Shown: positions 17,179 to 25,680, counted from the stretch's first letter. The stretch: 64,000 nt of DNA from an uncultured Gemmatimonadota bacterium (GCA_902805735.1 CADCTW010000161.1:42631-106630), one strand, 5' to 3'. Notes: generated from the letters alone by a model not told the origin. Program-made: numbers and translations.

Positions 17179-17501
17179 CTGGGGATGTCGGTTGGGAGGT
17201 GATGCCGGGGATGTCGCGGGGTGTGTGCTTGCACTCTAAAGCACCTTTCCCCCAATGTCAACGACCCCGCTTTACAACCGTCATGTTCGGAGTTGATTCG
17301 GTCGCCGGGCCCTGTGGTGGCGCGGAAATCCAAGCGCCACAACACCTTGCAATGCGCAGCGGATCAATGTCGCCACATTGCGCCCCCTTTGCCTTAACCC
17401 GATGCGCCGCAGCGGGTTGTCTCCGGCCCCGCGGCGCAGATTAGGATTTTGGCTTCCCTGGTTGAACCCGGGGGCGGGCGGCAGAGTTCCGTGACAGATG
17501 G

Positions 17502-17537
17502 CTCACACAGAGACACAGAGACACAGAGGCACGGAGG
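17502..17537. repeat. half gene-end palindrome
   Basis: A CTCACACAGAGACACAGAGA-type arm with one extra unit. It is not adjacent to a stop codon, perhaps marking a gene that has been lost. Confidence 0.75.
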
Positions 17538-17561
17538 AGGAACCCAGGAGGCGGAACCCAG

Positions 17562-17688
17562 GAGCGAATGAATTCGCCGCTGGACCTACGCGAAGACCGC
17601 CGTCGCGGTCTGTCCTCCCCGCCAACGGTGGACCGTACAGTCCCAGACAGGGGACTTCGCGTGGTTCCAGCGGCGAATACATTCGCTC
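17562..17688. repeat. 127-base inverted-repeat element (GAGCGAATGAATTCGCCGCT)
   Basis: Terminal arms GAGCGAATGAATTCGCCGCT and its near-complement (ending CGAATACATTCGCTC) enclose a second inner inverted pair built on ACGCGAAG...CTTCGCGT. A second copy lies at 36257-36386. There is no coding capacity, so it is a miniature element or a structured RNA/DNA repeat. Confidence 0.7.
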
Positions 17689-17795
17689 GTGGACGACGCC
17701 AGACGACGCTCCGGACGACGCTTGGACGATGCCGTGGACGACCCACCGTCGCGGATCTAACCGGAGGACGGTGCAGCCGCCGGGCTGCACCATGC

Positions 17796-17848
17796 CTCAC
17801 ACAGAGGCACGGAGAAGAACTCATCTCCGTGCCTCTGTGTCTCTGTCT
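17796..17848. repeat. gene-end palindrome, shortened left arm
   Basis: It lies 12 bases beyond the stop of the DUF6968 gene, with AGAAGAACTCAT as loop. Confidence 0.8.
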
Positions 17849-17860
17849 TAGCCAAGCCGT

Positions 17861-18151
17861 TCAAAAGCCCAGATCGTCTTCGCCCAGCCAGGTGAGCCCG
17901 TATGATCGTTGGAGAGCACCGAGGTCGGCACTGATCATCTCCAAACAGAGCTTCAGGGCCTGGACGGCATCGAGCCCATACGCGGTTCGCACCACCTCGT
18001 CTCCCACCCCCTGAATCTGGAAGGAGCACATCCAATCCACGTCTGGAGCGGGCGTGGGCTTGCCGATCCGCACCACGACGGGTGCTGCATCTTTTCCGTT
18101 CCGCTCCAGCTCGCGCTCGGCGATCACGTCCGTCAGCAGATTCGCGCTCAT
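17861..18151 (-). CDS. DUF6968-family small protein
   Basis: A 96-residue cytoplasmic protein. VVVRIGKPTPAPDVDWMCSF, then AYGLDAVQALKLCLEMIS and the C-terminal WLGEDDLGF match my memory of DUF6968, a family of short proteins common in accessory regions and without a known function. The length is typical. Its GC content is lower than that of the neighbours, as in the convergent peptidase gene that follows, so this pair may have been acquired together. The start ATG 18151 has no strong ribosome binding site. Confidence 0.65.
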   Translation of the reverse strand: MSANLLTDVIAERELERNGKDAAPVVVRIGKPTPAPDVDWMCSFQIQGVGDEVVRTAYGLDAVQALKLCLEMISADLGALQRSYGLTWLGEDDLGF

Positions 18152-18361
18152 CTCATCTCACCTGTTGGCCCGGCAGATCGCATACGCAGCCATGCAGGCT
18201 ATCCAGCCCGCTGCCCGCTTCGGATTTCCCGCTCCGCCGGGAGCGGTTTGATCCGGGTGTGCCCGGATCGCTGCTGCATCCTTCTTGCGGAACAAAGTTT
18301 TCCGCTCTTCGGCACTCGGCTTTAGCACCGCGAAGTGCCTTTTTCAACAATGGGAGGAATT

Positions 18362-18991
18362 GTGTACCCGCCAGACATCCCTTACAACCCCAGCACGGGA
18401 GGACGGAGCTACCTCCAATCGATCATTGATCTTCAGCAAGGTCCCACCTGCGGATTGGAGGCCGTAGAAAATGTGGTGCAGATGTTCTTCAGCGCACGCA
18501 ACAATCTCCAGGACACGCACCTGATTCCATTCGCGAAGCAACATGGGACGCTGGTGCCAGACTCCGGGGGGTCGTGGCTTCATCCAAGCGGATACCAGCC
18601 GCTCCTCGCGGAGTTCGGGATTGGAACGAACTGGTACGACTTCGACCACAAAGTCCTTGTCACGGCACTTCGTGCGAATCGCGTCGTAATCGCGGTGGTC
18701 GACGCGCATCAAATCGACCGCGAATCTTACCCGCCGGAGAGCGGGCACGCAGTCGTGATCACTAACTACGTCCTTGACCCAACGCGCAAACGGGTTGTTG
18801 GATATGTCGGGATGGACTCGAACCACTCCGGGGAGGAGCGCGCCTGGAGTGCTTCGGCTCTGAAGCGGGCAGCTTTGTTCCCGGACCATGCTCCGCTGCT
18901 GATCACGGACGCTCCCGGCCGAGTGCCCAAGAACGCTGATTTTTACATACTTTGGAACGGAGCGTTGCTCCCGGTAAATCGTGGAACGTGA
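18362..18991 (+). CDS. C39-like/papain-fold cysteine peptidase
   Basis: A 209-residue protein with a papain-like triad: C30 in QGPTCGLEAVENV, H129 in PESGHAVVITNYV and an acidic/amide partner in GMDSNHSG (D152 or N154). This is the layout of peptidase C39-like and related transglutaminase-fold proteins. There is no signal peptide and no ABC-transporter domain, so it is not a classical bacteriocin exporter. GTG 18362 is preferred because GGGAGGA ends 3 bases before it; an in-frame ATG at 18350 would place that site inside the gene. Alternative roles include deubiquitinase-like or effector activity. GC is lower than its surroundings. Confidence 0.62.
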   Translation: MYPPDIPYNPSTGGRSYLQSIIDLQQGPTCGLEAVENVVQMFFSARNNLQDTHLIPFAKQHGTLVPDSGGSWLHPSGYQPLLAEFGIGTNWYDFDHKVLVTALRANRVVIAVVDAHQIDRESYPPESGHAVVITNYVLDPTRKRVVGYVGMDSNHSGEERAWSASALKRAALFPDHAPLLITDAPGRVPKNADFYILWNGALLPVNRGT

Positions 18992-19055
18992 TCGCCTGCG
19001 TGTCACCCAAGTCGGCTCGTCACCAGATCGCACCGGACCCACCGCAGGTGGTTTG

Positions 19056-19119
19056 CTCACAGCGAGGCACAGAGGTACAGAGAAGAACCAATCTCTGTGC
19101 CTCTGTGTCTCTGTGTGAG
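19056..19119. repeat. gene-end palindrome with mutated left arm
   Basis: The left arm has three changes (AGCGAGGCACAGAGGTAC); the right arm is intact. It lies between the cysteine peptidase stop and the M48 gene start. Confidence 0.82.
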
Positions 19120-19157
19120 CCCGTCCGTCTGGCTCGGAACGTGAAGTGACCCGCCGC

Positions 19158-19937
19158 ATGAAGAAGATCCTTGCACTCTGCCTCGTGCTCGCGGGATGCG
19201 CGGGGAGCATCGGGCCGGAGGAGGAGGCGCAGCTCGGCGCCCAGTACGCGGCGGAGATCCGCGGCAAGGTGCCGCTGGTGCGCGACGCCGCGGCGGTGGA
19301 GGCGCTCAACCGCATGGGGCGCGGGCTGGCCTCGCGCGCGGACTCCACGGGGCGGCGCTACACCTTCTACCTGGTCAACTCGCCGGAGGTGAACGCGTTC
19401 GCCATCCCCGGCGGGCACGTGTTCGTGAACCGGGGGCTGATCGAGCACGCGGACGTGGTGTCGGAGCTGGCGGGGGTGCTGGGGCACGAGATCGCGCACG
19501 TCACCGAGCGGCACGGGCTGGAGGCACTGGAGAAGCAGCAGCGCGCAAACATCCTGGTACAACTGGTGTACTGGGTGCTCGACCGCGAGCCGGGGGCGCT
19601 GGAGCAGGTGGTGATCCAGGGCGGCGGCGCGGCCGTATTCGCCAAGTACGGCCGCGACGCCGAGCGCGAGGCCGACCAGCACGCCGTGCATACGCTGGCC
19701 GTGGCCGGGTACGACCCGGAGGGGATCGCCACCTTCTTCGAAGAGCTCCTCCGCGAGCGGCCGGACTCGCCGGCCAGCTTCGACCAGTGGTTCGCGTCGC
19801 ACCCCACCAGCGCCGAGCGCGTGCAGAACACGCGCGCGCTCATCGGCATGCTGGGGCCGCTGGACCGCGAGCGCCTGATCCGCGACACGCCGGAGTACCA
19901 GCGCTTCCGGGCACGGGTGCAGGCGCTTCCCCGCTGA
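19158..19937 (+). CDS. M48-family zinc metallopeptidase lipoprotein
   Basis: A 259-residue lipoprotein: MKKILALCLVLAGC has a textbook lipobox, with C14 as the lipidated residue. The catalytic HEIAH is H110-E111-x-x-H114, and E171 of DAEREADQHAV is the third zinc ligand. FAIPGGHVFVNRGLIE before it and WFASHPTSAERV after it are typical of BepA/YfgC-like and LoiP-like proteases that degrade or refold outer-membrane proteins. No TPR domain follows, so it is the short LoiP/YcaL-like form. The start ATG 19158 fits the signal peptide better than GTG 19146. It may be co-transcribed with the M1 peptidase 50 bases downstream. Confidence 0.88.
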   Translation: MKKILALCLVLAGCAGSIGPEEEAQLGAQYAAEIRGKVPLVRDAAAVEALNRMGRGLASRADSTGRRYTFYLVNSPEVNAFAIPGGHVFVNRGLIEHADVVSELAGVLGHEIAHVTERHGLEALEKQQRANILVQLVYWVLDREPGALEQVVIQGGGAAVFAKYGRDAEREADQHAVHTLAVAGYDPEGIATFFEELLRERPDSPASFDQWFASHPTSAERVQNTRALIGMLGPLDRERLIRDTPEYQRFRARVQALPR

Positions 19938-19945
19938 ACCGCGGC

Positions 19946-19973
19946 CTCACACCGAGGCACAGAGACACAGAGA
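19946..19973. repeat. half gene-end palindrome between two peptidase genes
   Basis: It starts 9 bases after the M48 stop; its end merges into AGAAGGA, the ribosome binding site of the M1 peptidase. Confidence 0.78.
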
Positions 19974-19990
19974 AGGAACTTCCCCTGGTG

Positions 19991-22570
19991 ATGCGAATCC
20001 TTGCCGTTCTCGCGCTGCTGGCCGCGGCGCCATCGTACGCACAGATGAGCCCCGATCCCATGCAGGCCGGCGTGTCGCTGGAGCTGGCACGGAGCCGCGC
20101 GGCCACGCTGTCCGACGTCCGCTACTCCCTGGCGCTGGACGTCACCGGGCGCGATTCGGCGCGGGGGAGCGTGGAGGTGGATGTGAAGCGGGCGGCCGGC
20201 GCGGGCGACCTGGTGCTGGACTTCCGCGGGCCGGGGCTGCGCGCGGTGCGGGCCAACGGCGCGGCGGTGCGTGACTTCGAGTGGCGCGGCGGGCACCTGC
20301 GCATCCCCGCGCGGCACCTGCGCGCGGGCGACAACCGGGTGGAGGCGGAGTTCACCACGCGCATCGCGGCGGCGGGCGCGCCCATCATCCGCGCCGACGA
20401 CGCAAAGGACGGCTCCAGCTACCTCTATACCCTGCTGGTGCCGGCGGACGCCAACGCGCTCTTCCCCTGCTTCGACCAGCCGGACCTCAAGGCCCGCGTG
20501 CGCACCCGCATCACCGCGCCCGCCGCCTGGAAGGTGCTCGCCAACGGTGCGCTGGAGGGGCGCGACTCCGCGGCCGCCCGCGTCACGTGGCGCTTCGGGG
20601 CGACGGAGCCGATCTCCACCTACCTGATCGCCTTCGCGGCCGGGCCGTGGGCGACGTGGGAGTCGGGCGGGCTTACGCTGTACGCCCGCGCCAGCCGCCG
20701 CGCGGAGGTGGACGCGGACTCGCTGATCCAGTCCAACCAGCGCGCCTCGGCCTGGCTGGCGAACTGGTTCGGCGTCCCCTTCCCCTTCGCCAAGATGGAC
20801 GCGCTCCTGGCCCCCGCCTTCCCCTTCGGCGGGATGGAGCACGTGGGCGCCATCTTCTACAACGAGTCGCAGTTCGTCTTCCGCGAGCCGCCCACCCTTT
20901 CGCAGCGCCTGGGGCGGCAGCAGACCATCTACCACGAAGTCGCGCACCAGTGGTTCGGCGATCTGGTGACGATGCGGTGGTTCGACGACCTGTGGCTCAA
21001 GGAAGGTTTCGCCACCTACATGGCCGCGCGCATGCAGAGCGAGCTGGACCCGGCCAGCGGCGCGTGGAAGAGCTTCTATCTCCGCAACAAGCCCCTCGCC
21101 TACTCCACCGACGCCACCTCCGGCACCACTCCGGTGTGGCAGGAGCTGGCGAACCTGGACCTGGCGAAGAGCAACTACGGCCCCATCGTCTACAACAAGG
21201 CGCCCTCCATCCTGAAGCAGCTCGACTTCCTGGTGGGCGACTCCGCGTTCCGCGCCGGCGTGCACCTCTTCCTCACCCGCCACGCCTACGGCAACGCGGG
21301 ATGGCGCGACCTGCTGTCCGCCATCGAGGAAGCGTCGGGCACGCCGCTGAAGCAGTTCGGCGAGCAGTACATCCTGCGCGCCGGGATGCCCGTGGTGGAG
21401 ACGCGGGTGGATGCGGCGGGCGGGAAGATCCGCGCCCTTCGGCTGGTTCAGCGCCCCGCGCGCGCCCTCCCCGGCGATCCGGGAGGATGGTGGCCGGGGC
21501 GCGTGCGCGTGCGACTGGCCTACACGGGCCGCGACGACGTCGTCCTCCCCGTCACCTTCGCGGGGGCGACGACGACCGTGGAGGGCGCGGCGGGGCTGCC
21601 GGAGCCTGACTACGTGTGGAGCAACGACGGCGACTACGGCTACGGCCTCTTCCTGCTGGACGACCGCAGCGCGGAGCGGGTGGCGGCGCACGTCGGCGCC
21701 ACCCGCGACGAGCTGCTGCGCGCCCAGCTCTGGGGCGCGCTGTGGGACCGCGTGCGCGCGGGGCGGATGCCGGCCGCGCGCTTCGTGGAGGCGGCCGTCC
21801 GCGAGCTCCCCCGCGAGCGCGACGAGCAGATCGCGGACGCGGTGCTCGGCCGCGCGTCCACCGCCCTCACGCTCTACCTGCGCCCGGACGAGGCCGCCCG
21901 CGTGGCGCCGGGATGGGAGCGCCTCCTCCTGGCCCGCGCCGGCGACGCCGCGCTCAGCTACGGGATGCGCAAGGCGTCGCTGGACGCGCTCGTCGCCACC
22001 ACGCGCACCGCGGAAGGCCGCGCGGTGCTGCGCGAGTACCTGGCGGGGCGCCGGCAGTTCGACGGGAAGCCGGTGCAGCAGCCCACGCGCTGGTCGATGG
22101 TGGGCACCCTGGCCGCGCTGGGGGAGCCGAACCCCGCCGCCCTGATCGCCGCCGAGGCCGCGCGCGACACGGGCGCCGAGGGGCCGCGCCGCGCCTTCGT
22201 GGCCGGCGCCGCCATCCCCACCGCCGCCACGCGCGCCGAGTACTTCCGGCGCTACCTGGATGACCCGCAGCTCAACGAGGAGTGGGCCACGGCGTCGCTG
22301 GGCGCCTTCAACGATCCATCGCGCCCCGAGCTGTCCCTCCCCCACCTGCGCGCCTCGCTGGACCGGCTGGAGTGGATCCGCGAGAACCGCAGGATCTTCT
22401 TTCTCCCGCGCTGGGTCAACGCCTTCATCGGCGGCCAGACGACGCCGGAAGCGCTGGCCGTGGTGGACCGCTTCCTCGCCGAGAACCCGCGCCTCCCGGC
22501 CGACATCCGCCGCAAGGTCCTGCAGGCGCGCGACGAGCTGGAGCTCACCGTCCGGGTGCGCGGGGAGTGA
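19991..22570 (+). CDS. M1-family aminopeptidase, exported
   Basis: An 859-residue aminopeptidase of the PepN/aminopeptidase N type. A signal peptide (MRILAVLALLAAAPSYAQ) sends it to the periplasm. FPFGGMEHVGAIFYNE is the GAMEN-like exopeptidase loop; YHEVAHQWFGDLV followed by WLKEGFATYMA gives HExxH-x18-E. The C-terminal ~350 residues form the long helical ERAP1-like domain expected for full-length members. The start could be GTG 19988 or ATG 19991; AAGGA at 19973-19977 serves either. With the M48 lipoprotein and the other M1 enzyme it makes this stretch notably rich in envelope proteases. Confidence 0.92.
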   Translation: MRILAVLALLAAAPSYAQMSPDPMQAGVSLELARSRAATLSDVRYSLALDVTGRDSARGSVEVDVKRAAGAGDLVLDFRGPGLRAVRANGAAVRDFEWRGGHLRIPARHLRAGDNRVEAEFTTRIAAAGAPIIRADDAKDGSSYLYTLLVPADANALFPCFDQPDLKARVRTRITAPAAWKVLANGALEGRDSAAARVTWRFGATEPISTYLIAFAAGPWATWESGGLTLYARASRRAEVDADSLIQSNQRASAWLANWFGVPFPFAKMDALLAPAFPFGGMEHVGAIFYNESQFVFREPPTLSQRLGRQQTIYHEVAHQWFGDLVTMRWFDDLWLKEGFATYMAARMQSELDPASGAWKSFYLRNKPLAYSTDATSGTTPVWQELANLDLAKSNYGPIVYNKAPSILKQLDFLVGDSAFRAGVHLFLTRHAYGNAGWRDLLSAIEEASGTPLKQFGEQYILRAGMPVVETRVDAAGGKIRALRLVQRPARALPGDPGGWWPGRVRVRLAYTGRDDVVLPVTFAGATTTVEGAAGLPEPDYVWSNDGDYGYGLFLLDDRSAERVAAHVGATRDELLRAQLWGALWDRVRAGRMPAARFVEAAVRELPRERDEQIADAVLGRASTALTLYLRPDEAARVAPGWERLLLARAGDAALSYGMRKASLDALVATTRTAEGRAVLREYLAGRRQFDGKPVQQPTRWSMVGTLAALGEPNPAALIAAEAARDTGAEGPRRAFVAGAAIPTAATRAEYFRRYLDDPQLNEEWATASLGAFNDPSRPELSLPHLRASLDRLEWIRENRRIFFLPRWVNAFIGGQTTPEALAVVDRFLAENPRLPADIRRKVLQARDELELTVRVRGE

Positions 22571-22615
22571 GCGTCTGTCAGAGACGGCCCCCCTGCGGCA
22601 TTGAAGAGTAGCCGG

Positions 22616-22717
22616 CTACGTAGAGCAGGCGCGCAGCAGCAGGTTCAGTACGACGGTGAGCACGACCGATAGGACGATGCTCGCCATGCAGCCGGTAGTC
22701 CGGAACTTGACCGCCAT
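22616..22717 (-). CDS. 33-residue single-span membrane microprotein
   Basis: A tiny ORF with an excellent ribosome binding site: GAGGAGAG lies 3 bases before ATG 22717 on the minus strand. The product starts MAVKFRTTGCMASIVLSVVL, continues as one uninterrupted hydrophobic helix (residues ~10-29) and ends LLRACST; the positive N-terminal residues suggest N-in topology. Short proteins with K-F-R-T-x-G-C then a helix occur in other bacteria without known function. It is divergent from the small lipoprotein gene. Too short for routine prediction; the call rests on the start site and composition. Confidence 0.55.
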   Translation of the reverse strand: MAVKFRTTGCMASIVLSVVLTVVLNLLLRACST

Positions 22718-22802
22718 GCGCTCTCCTCGCGAGTATGGGAGCGGGAGCGCGTGGCACCCTCCGTGCCGCACCCTGCGGCTCACCCCGTCCCGGAGGAGCG
22801 CC

Positions 22803-23057
22803 ATGCTCCGCACCGCAGCCTTCGCCGCCGTCATGCTCCTCGCGGCGTGTGCCCCCGCCCCGCGCCAGAACCGCCCCCCCTCCACCGCCCCGCTCCCCAT
22901 CGTTGGCGTGCTGGTGAACTCCACGCGCGGCCGCTGCACCTGGGTGCTCGTGGGCAACCAGCCGCGCCGCCTCTGCGCCCCGCGCGGCAAGGCTCCCCGT
23001 GACAGCGTGCAAACAGACACGACGGCCTCACACAGAGACACAGAGGCACAGAGATAA
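22803..23057 (+). CDS. small putative lipoprotein
   Basis: An 84-residue protein starting at ATG 22803 behind GGAGGAG, a near-perfect ribosome binding site. MLRTAAFAAVMLLAACAPAP has a lipobox (LAAC), so it is probably lipidated and held at the outer or inner membrane. The mature part contains STRGRCTWVLVGNQPRRLC, with two cysteines likely to pair. The last ten residues (ASHRDTEAQR) are translated from the left arm of a gene-end palindrome, so the palindrome has either replaced the original stop or extends the protein. The function is unknown. Confidence 0.6.
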   Translation: MLRTAAFAAVMLLAACAPAPRQNRPPSTAPLPIVGVLVNSTRGRCTWVLVGNQPRRLCAPRGKAPRDSVQTDTTASHRDTEAQR

Positions 23058-23090
23058 GTTGTTCTCTGTGCCTCTGTGTCTCTGTGTGAG
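23027..23090. repeat. gene-end palindrome, perfect 27-base arms
   Basis: The arms at 23027-23053 and 23064-23090 are exactly complementary; the loop is ATAAGTTGTT, identical to the loop and right arm of the copy at 24282. The left arm overlaps the end of the lipoprotein gene. Confidence 0.92.
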
Positions 23091-23099
23091 CCGGTTGTT

Positions 23100-23717
23100 T
23101 CACCCGCTGCGCGCCAGCATCCCCCGCACGTAGCTCAGCCCCTGATCGAACGCGGGTAGCACCTTGCATCCCAGTGCGTCGAGCTCCGCCACGAGCCCCG
23201 GATCCTGAAAGTCCGCGAAGTTCCGGTTCAGAAAACAACTGCGCGCCGGGCGCGTCTGGCTCAGGTGGCTCCGGACGGATGCATAGATCACCGCGTCGGG
23301 GGGAGCGAGGTTGAGCGGAACCTCCGAGGCCGCGGCCACCTGCAGCACGCGCTCTTCAAACGGTATAAGCTCCGCCACCGCGGCAATTCGGCTCCTCGTG
23401 ATCTTCCAACGTATGAACTCGTCGGTGCTGCTGGTGCCCAGAAGTGTATCGAGACTGACCTGTGCGTCCTCCACGGATTTCGAGAGTGGTGTGGTGCGGC
23501 CGAGCTCCCGTAGTACATTGTCGAGCTTGTCTTTGACCAAATTGCGCTCCGCTCGCCGTCGGAATAGCGCGCCGAACGGCTCGATCATGGCGTAGGTGGG
23601 GACGACGATCTGAATTCTCCCGGTTACGCACAGCTCGAGGAGCGCTTCGCAGGCGGAGTGCTGTTCCTGGAGGAGCGCGATCTCCAGCACGAAGTTGGAC
23701 TCTACGTAGACGATCAC
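23100..23717 (-). CDS. PIN-domain-like protein
   Basis: A 205-residue protein with a PIN-type Rossmann core: MIVYVESNFVLEIALLQEQ opens strand 1, with E6 in place of the usual aspartate, E46 in AMIEPFGALF, D141 in APPDAVIYASV and N166/D169 in FLNRNFADFQDP as the acidic cluster. It would act as a metal-dependent RNase if the E-for-D change is tolerated. The GTG start at 23717 lies within the stop of the upstream gene (GTGA overlap), so the two are translationally coupled. Instead of a short antitoxin, the partner is a nuclease-like protein. Confidence 0.68.
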   Translation of the reverse strand: MIVYVESNFVLEIALLQEQHSACEALLELCVTGRIQIVVPTYAMIEPFGALFRRRAERNLVKDKLDNVLRELGRTTPLSKSVEDAQVSLDTLLGTSSTDEFIRWKITRSRIAAVAELIPFEERVLQVAAASEVPLNLAPPDAVIYASVRSHLSQTRPARSCFLNRNFADFQDPGLVAELDALGCKVLPAFDQGLSYVRGMLARSG

Positions 23718-24247
23718 GCTGCGTCCTTGTATTCGATCCGCCCGCCGCGCAACGCTTCCACGAAGCCGGTCCCCGCCAGGCCGTGCCGGAGAGCGAGGTC
23801 GCCCGCTTTGCCCCACGGCTTGCACAGATCCGATAGCCAGTCGCCCACCGTCCAGTCGAAGACCACGCCGTCCACTGTTTCGAGCGTGTATGATTTGCGG
23901 TCGAAGTAGCGGCCCAGGAGCGGCGCGGTGGGGATCACCGCATGCGGCGGAATGAGGACGGCTTCCGGGCCCGCGTCCCTCCACAGGTAGATCCAGTCGC
24001 GTGCGACGAAGACGAAGAACTCGGCCGGGGGGAGTTCCGGGTAGTCCATGAGGTTGCGGCGGAACTGAGCCGCCCACTCCGGAGAGGTGTCGCGGCTGGC
24101 CTTCGCTTCCACCAGGGCGGCAAGACTTCCATCCGCTCGGAACAGCACGTAGTCGAGGCGCATCATAGCAGGTCTCCGGGTGAACGTCGGGACAACGGCG
24201 CTCGAAGCTGACTGCATGCGGCACTCCACCAAAACCGTTTCCAGCAT
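23714..24247 (-). CDS. PD-(D/E)XK nuclease-like protein (HsdR N-terminal type)
   Basis: A 177-residue protein. D32 in MMRLDYVLFRADG and E47-A-K49 in LAALVEAKASRDTSPEWAAQ form the D...ExK signature of PD-(D/E)XK nucleases, with the spacing seen in the N-terminal domain of type I restriction R subunits and in related stand-alone proteins. RNLMDYPELPPAEFFVFVARD continues the fold. There is no helicase domain, so it is either a free nuclease or a catalytically idle scaffold. The start at ATG 24247 lacks a ribosome binding site. Its stop overlaps the PIN gene by four bases. Confidence 0.62.
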   Translation of the reverse strand: MLETVLVECRMQSASSAVVPTFTRRPAMMRLDYVLFRADGSLAALVEAKASRDTSPEWAAQFRRNLMDYPELPPAEFFVFVARDWIYLWRDAGPEAVLIPPHAVIPTAPLLGRYFDRKSYTLETVDGVVFDWTVGDWLSDLCKPWGKAGDLALRHGLAGTGFVEALRGGRIEYKDAA

Positions 24248-24281
24248 ATGCGGCGCCTTGGGAGCGGCACCGCATCGCAGG

Positions 24282-24335
24282 GAGACACATAGGCACAGAG
24301 ATAAGTTGTTCTCTGTGCCTCTGTGTCTCTGTGTG
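24282..24335. repeat. gene-end palindrome, truncated left arm
   Basis: From ATAAGTTGTT onward it repeats the 23027 copy exactly. It lies 12 bases from the stop of the YcaQ-like gene. Confidence 0.85.
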
Positions 24336-24346
24336 ACCCCCGCCGT

Positions 24347-25543
24347 TCAGATGTGCGCGGCGATCTGCGAAGGGTCGGACTGGCGGACGACGACGGCGGG
24401 GGTGCCGTGCCAGGCGGCGCATTCGCGGAGGGCGCCGCCGATGTCGGCGAGGAGGCGGTCGGTGGGGCGGACGCCGGGCTCCAGGAAGAGGGACTTGACC
24501 TCGAACACGCCGTCGCGGCGGTGGGCCTTGGCGTCCACGCGGCCCACCAGGGCGCCGCGGCGGAGGATGGGGAGCACGAAGTAGCCCCAGCGCCGCCGGG
24601 GCGCGGGGGTGTAGCACTCCAGGCGGTAGTCGAAGCCGAACAGCTCGGCGGCGCGGGCGCGGTCCCAGACCAGCGGGTCGAACGGGGAGAGGAGAGTGGT
24701 GAGCGTGGGGCGCACCTCCCCGGCCGCGGCGCGCGCGGCCAGCTCCGCGTGGTCGGGGTGCACGAAGCCAGGCTCCTTCCACCCCTCCACCTCCACACGC
24801 AGCAGCGCGCCCTCGTCCGCCAGGCGCGCGGTGACGAGGGGGGTGGTGCGCTTCGCGGTGCGGAAGTAGTCCGCCACCCACTTCGCCTTCGCCACCCCCA
24901 GCGCCCGCACCGCCCGCAGAGCCAGGGTGCGCGCCACCTCGCCGGGCGAGGCGAGCTGGTCGTCGCTCCACGACGGCAGGACGCGCTCGCGCACGTCGTA
25001 CACGCGCTGGAAGTTCTCGCGCCGCGCGATCATCAGCTCGCCGGCGGTGAAGAGGCTTTCCAGCATCCGCTTCTCGGGCTTCCACTCCCACCAGCCGCCC
25101 CCTTTGCCGTCGCGCCGCTCGAAGTCCGCGGAGCGCACGGGGCCGTGCTCGCGCACCGTGGCGAGGAGGCGGCCGACCTCGTCGCGGTGCTTGCGGATGA
25201 AATCGGCGCGGTACTTCCACCCCATCGCGGCGGGGTCCAGCATGCGGTGCCGGAAGAGCGCGTAGTCCTCCACGGGGATGAAGCACGCCTCGTGCGCCCA
25301 GTACTCGAAGAGTGCCCCCTCGGCCAGCAGCTCGTCCAGCCAGCGGGGCTGGTACGCGCCCAGCCGGCTCCACAGCACCAGGTACGGGCTGCGCGCCACC
25401 ACCTGGATGGTGTCGATCTGCAGCACCCCCATCCTCCGGATCGCCGCCAGCACGTCCGCCTTCCCGGCCCGCCGCCGCGCCCTGCGGTCCAGCCCCTGCG
25501 CGGCCACCATCAGCGCGCGCGCGGCCTTCTGCGTCAGCTCCAT
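24347..25543 (-). CDS. winged-helix DNA glycosylase, YcaQ-like (HTH_42)
   Basis: A 398-residue protein of the YcaQ/AlkX family that unhooks DNA interstrand cross-links by cleaving N-glycosidic bonds. The catalytic QxD is Q42-I-D44 in GVLQIDTIQVVARSPY. Typical downstream marks are YWAHEACFIP, LATVREHGPV (winged helix), LLSPFDPLVWDR with LFGFDYRLECY, and YFVLPILRRGALVGRVD. The length fits. The start is ATG 25543. It stands alone between a gene-end palindrome and a GC-rich repeat pair. Confidence 0.87.
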   Translation of the reverse strand: MELTQKAARALMVAAQGLDRRARRRAGKADVLAAIRRMGVLQIDTIQVVARSPYLVLWSRLGAYQPRWLDELLAEGALFEYWAHEACFIPVEDYALFRHRMLDPAAMGWKYRADFIRKHRDEVGRLLATVREHGPVRSADFERRDGKGGGWWEWKPEKRMLESLFTAGELMIARRENFQRVYDVRERVLPSWSDDQLASPGEVARTLALRAVRALGVAKAKWVADYFRTAKRTTPLVTARLADEGALLRVEVEGWKEPGFVHPDHAELAARAAAGEVRPTLTTLLSPFDPLVWDRARAAELFGFDYRLECYTPAPRRRWGYFVLPILRRGALVGRVDAKAHRRDGVFEVKSLFLEPGVRPTDRLLADIGGALRECAAWHGTPAVVVRQSDPSQIAAHI

Positions 25544-25617
25544 GGAACCTGCGGGACGGGGAACCGGGAAAGGGGAACGGGAGACACCGGGAAGAATCGG
25601 TCCGCGGTGACGGGGAG

Positions 25618-25680
25618 GCCCTCACCCGGCCCTCACCCCCCCGACCCCCGCTCTCCCGATAACGGGAGAGGGGGGCGATT
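25618..25680. repeat. CCCTCACCCCC/GGGAGAGGGG palindromic repeat, copy 1
   Basis: GGCCCTCACCCCCCCGACCC followed by a CTCTCCCGATAACGGGAGAG hairpin. It is inverted relative to copy 2, 77 bases away. Confidence 0.7.

Larger units (their letters stand above)
17179..17860. other. repeat-rich intergenic region
   Basis: This 680-base gap holds no credible gene. It contains a half gene-end palindrome at 17502, a 127-base long-arm inverted element at 17562-17688 and a full gene-end palindrome at 17796. The first ~100 bases upstream of the serine hydrolase are AT-richer and probably hold its promoter, but I could not assign boxes. Confidence 0.6.
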
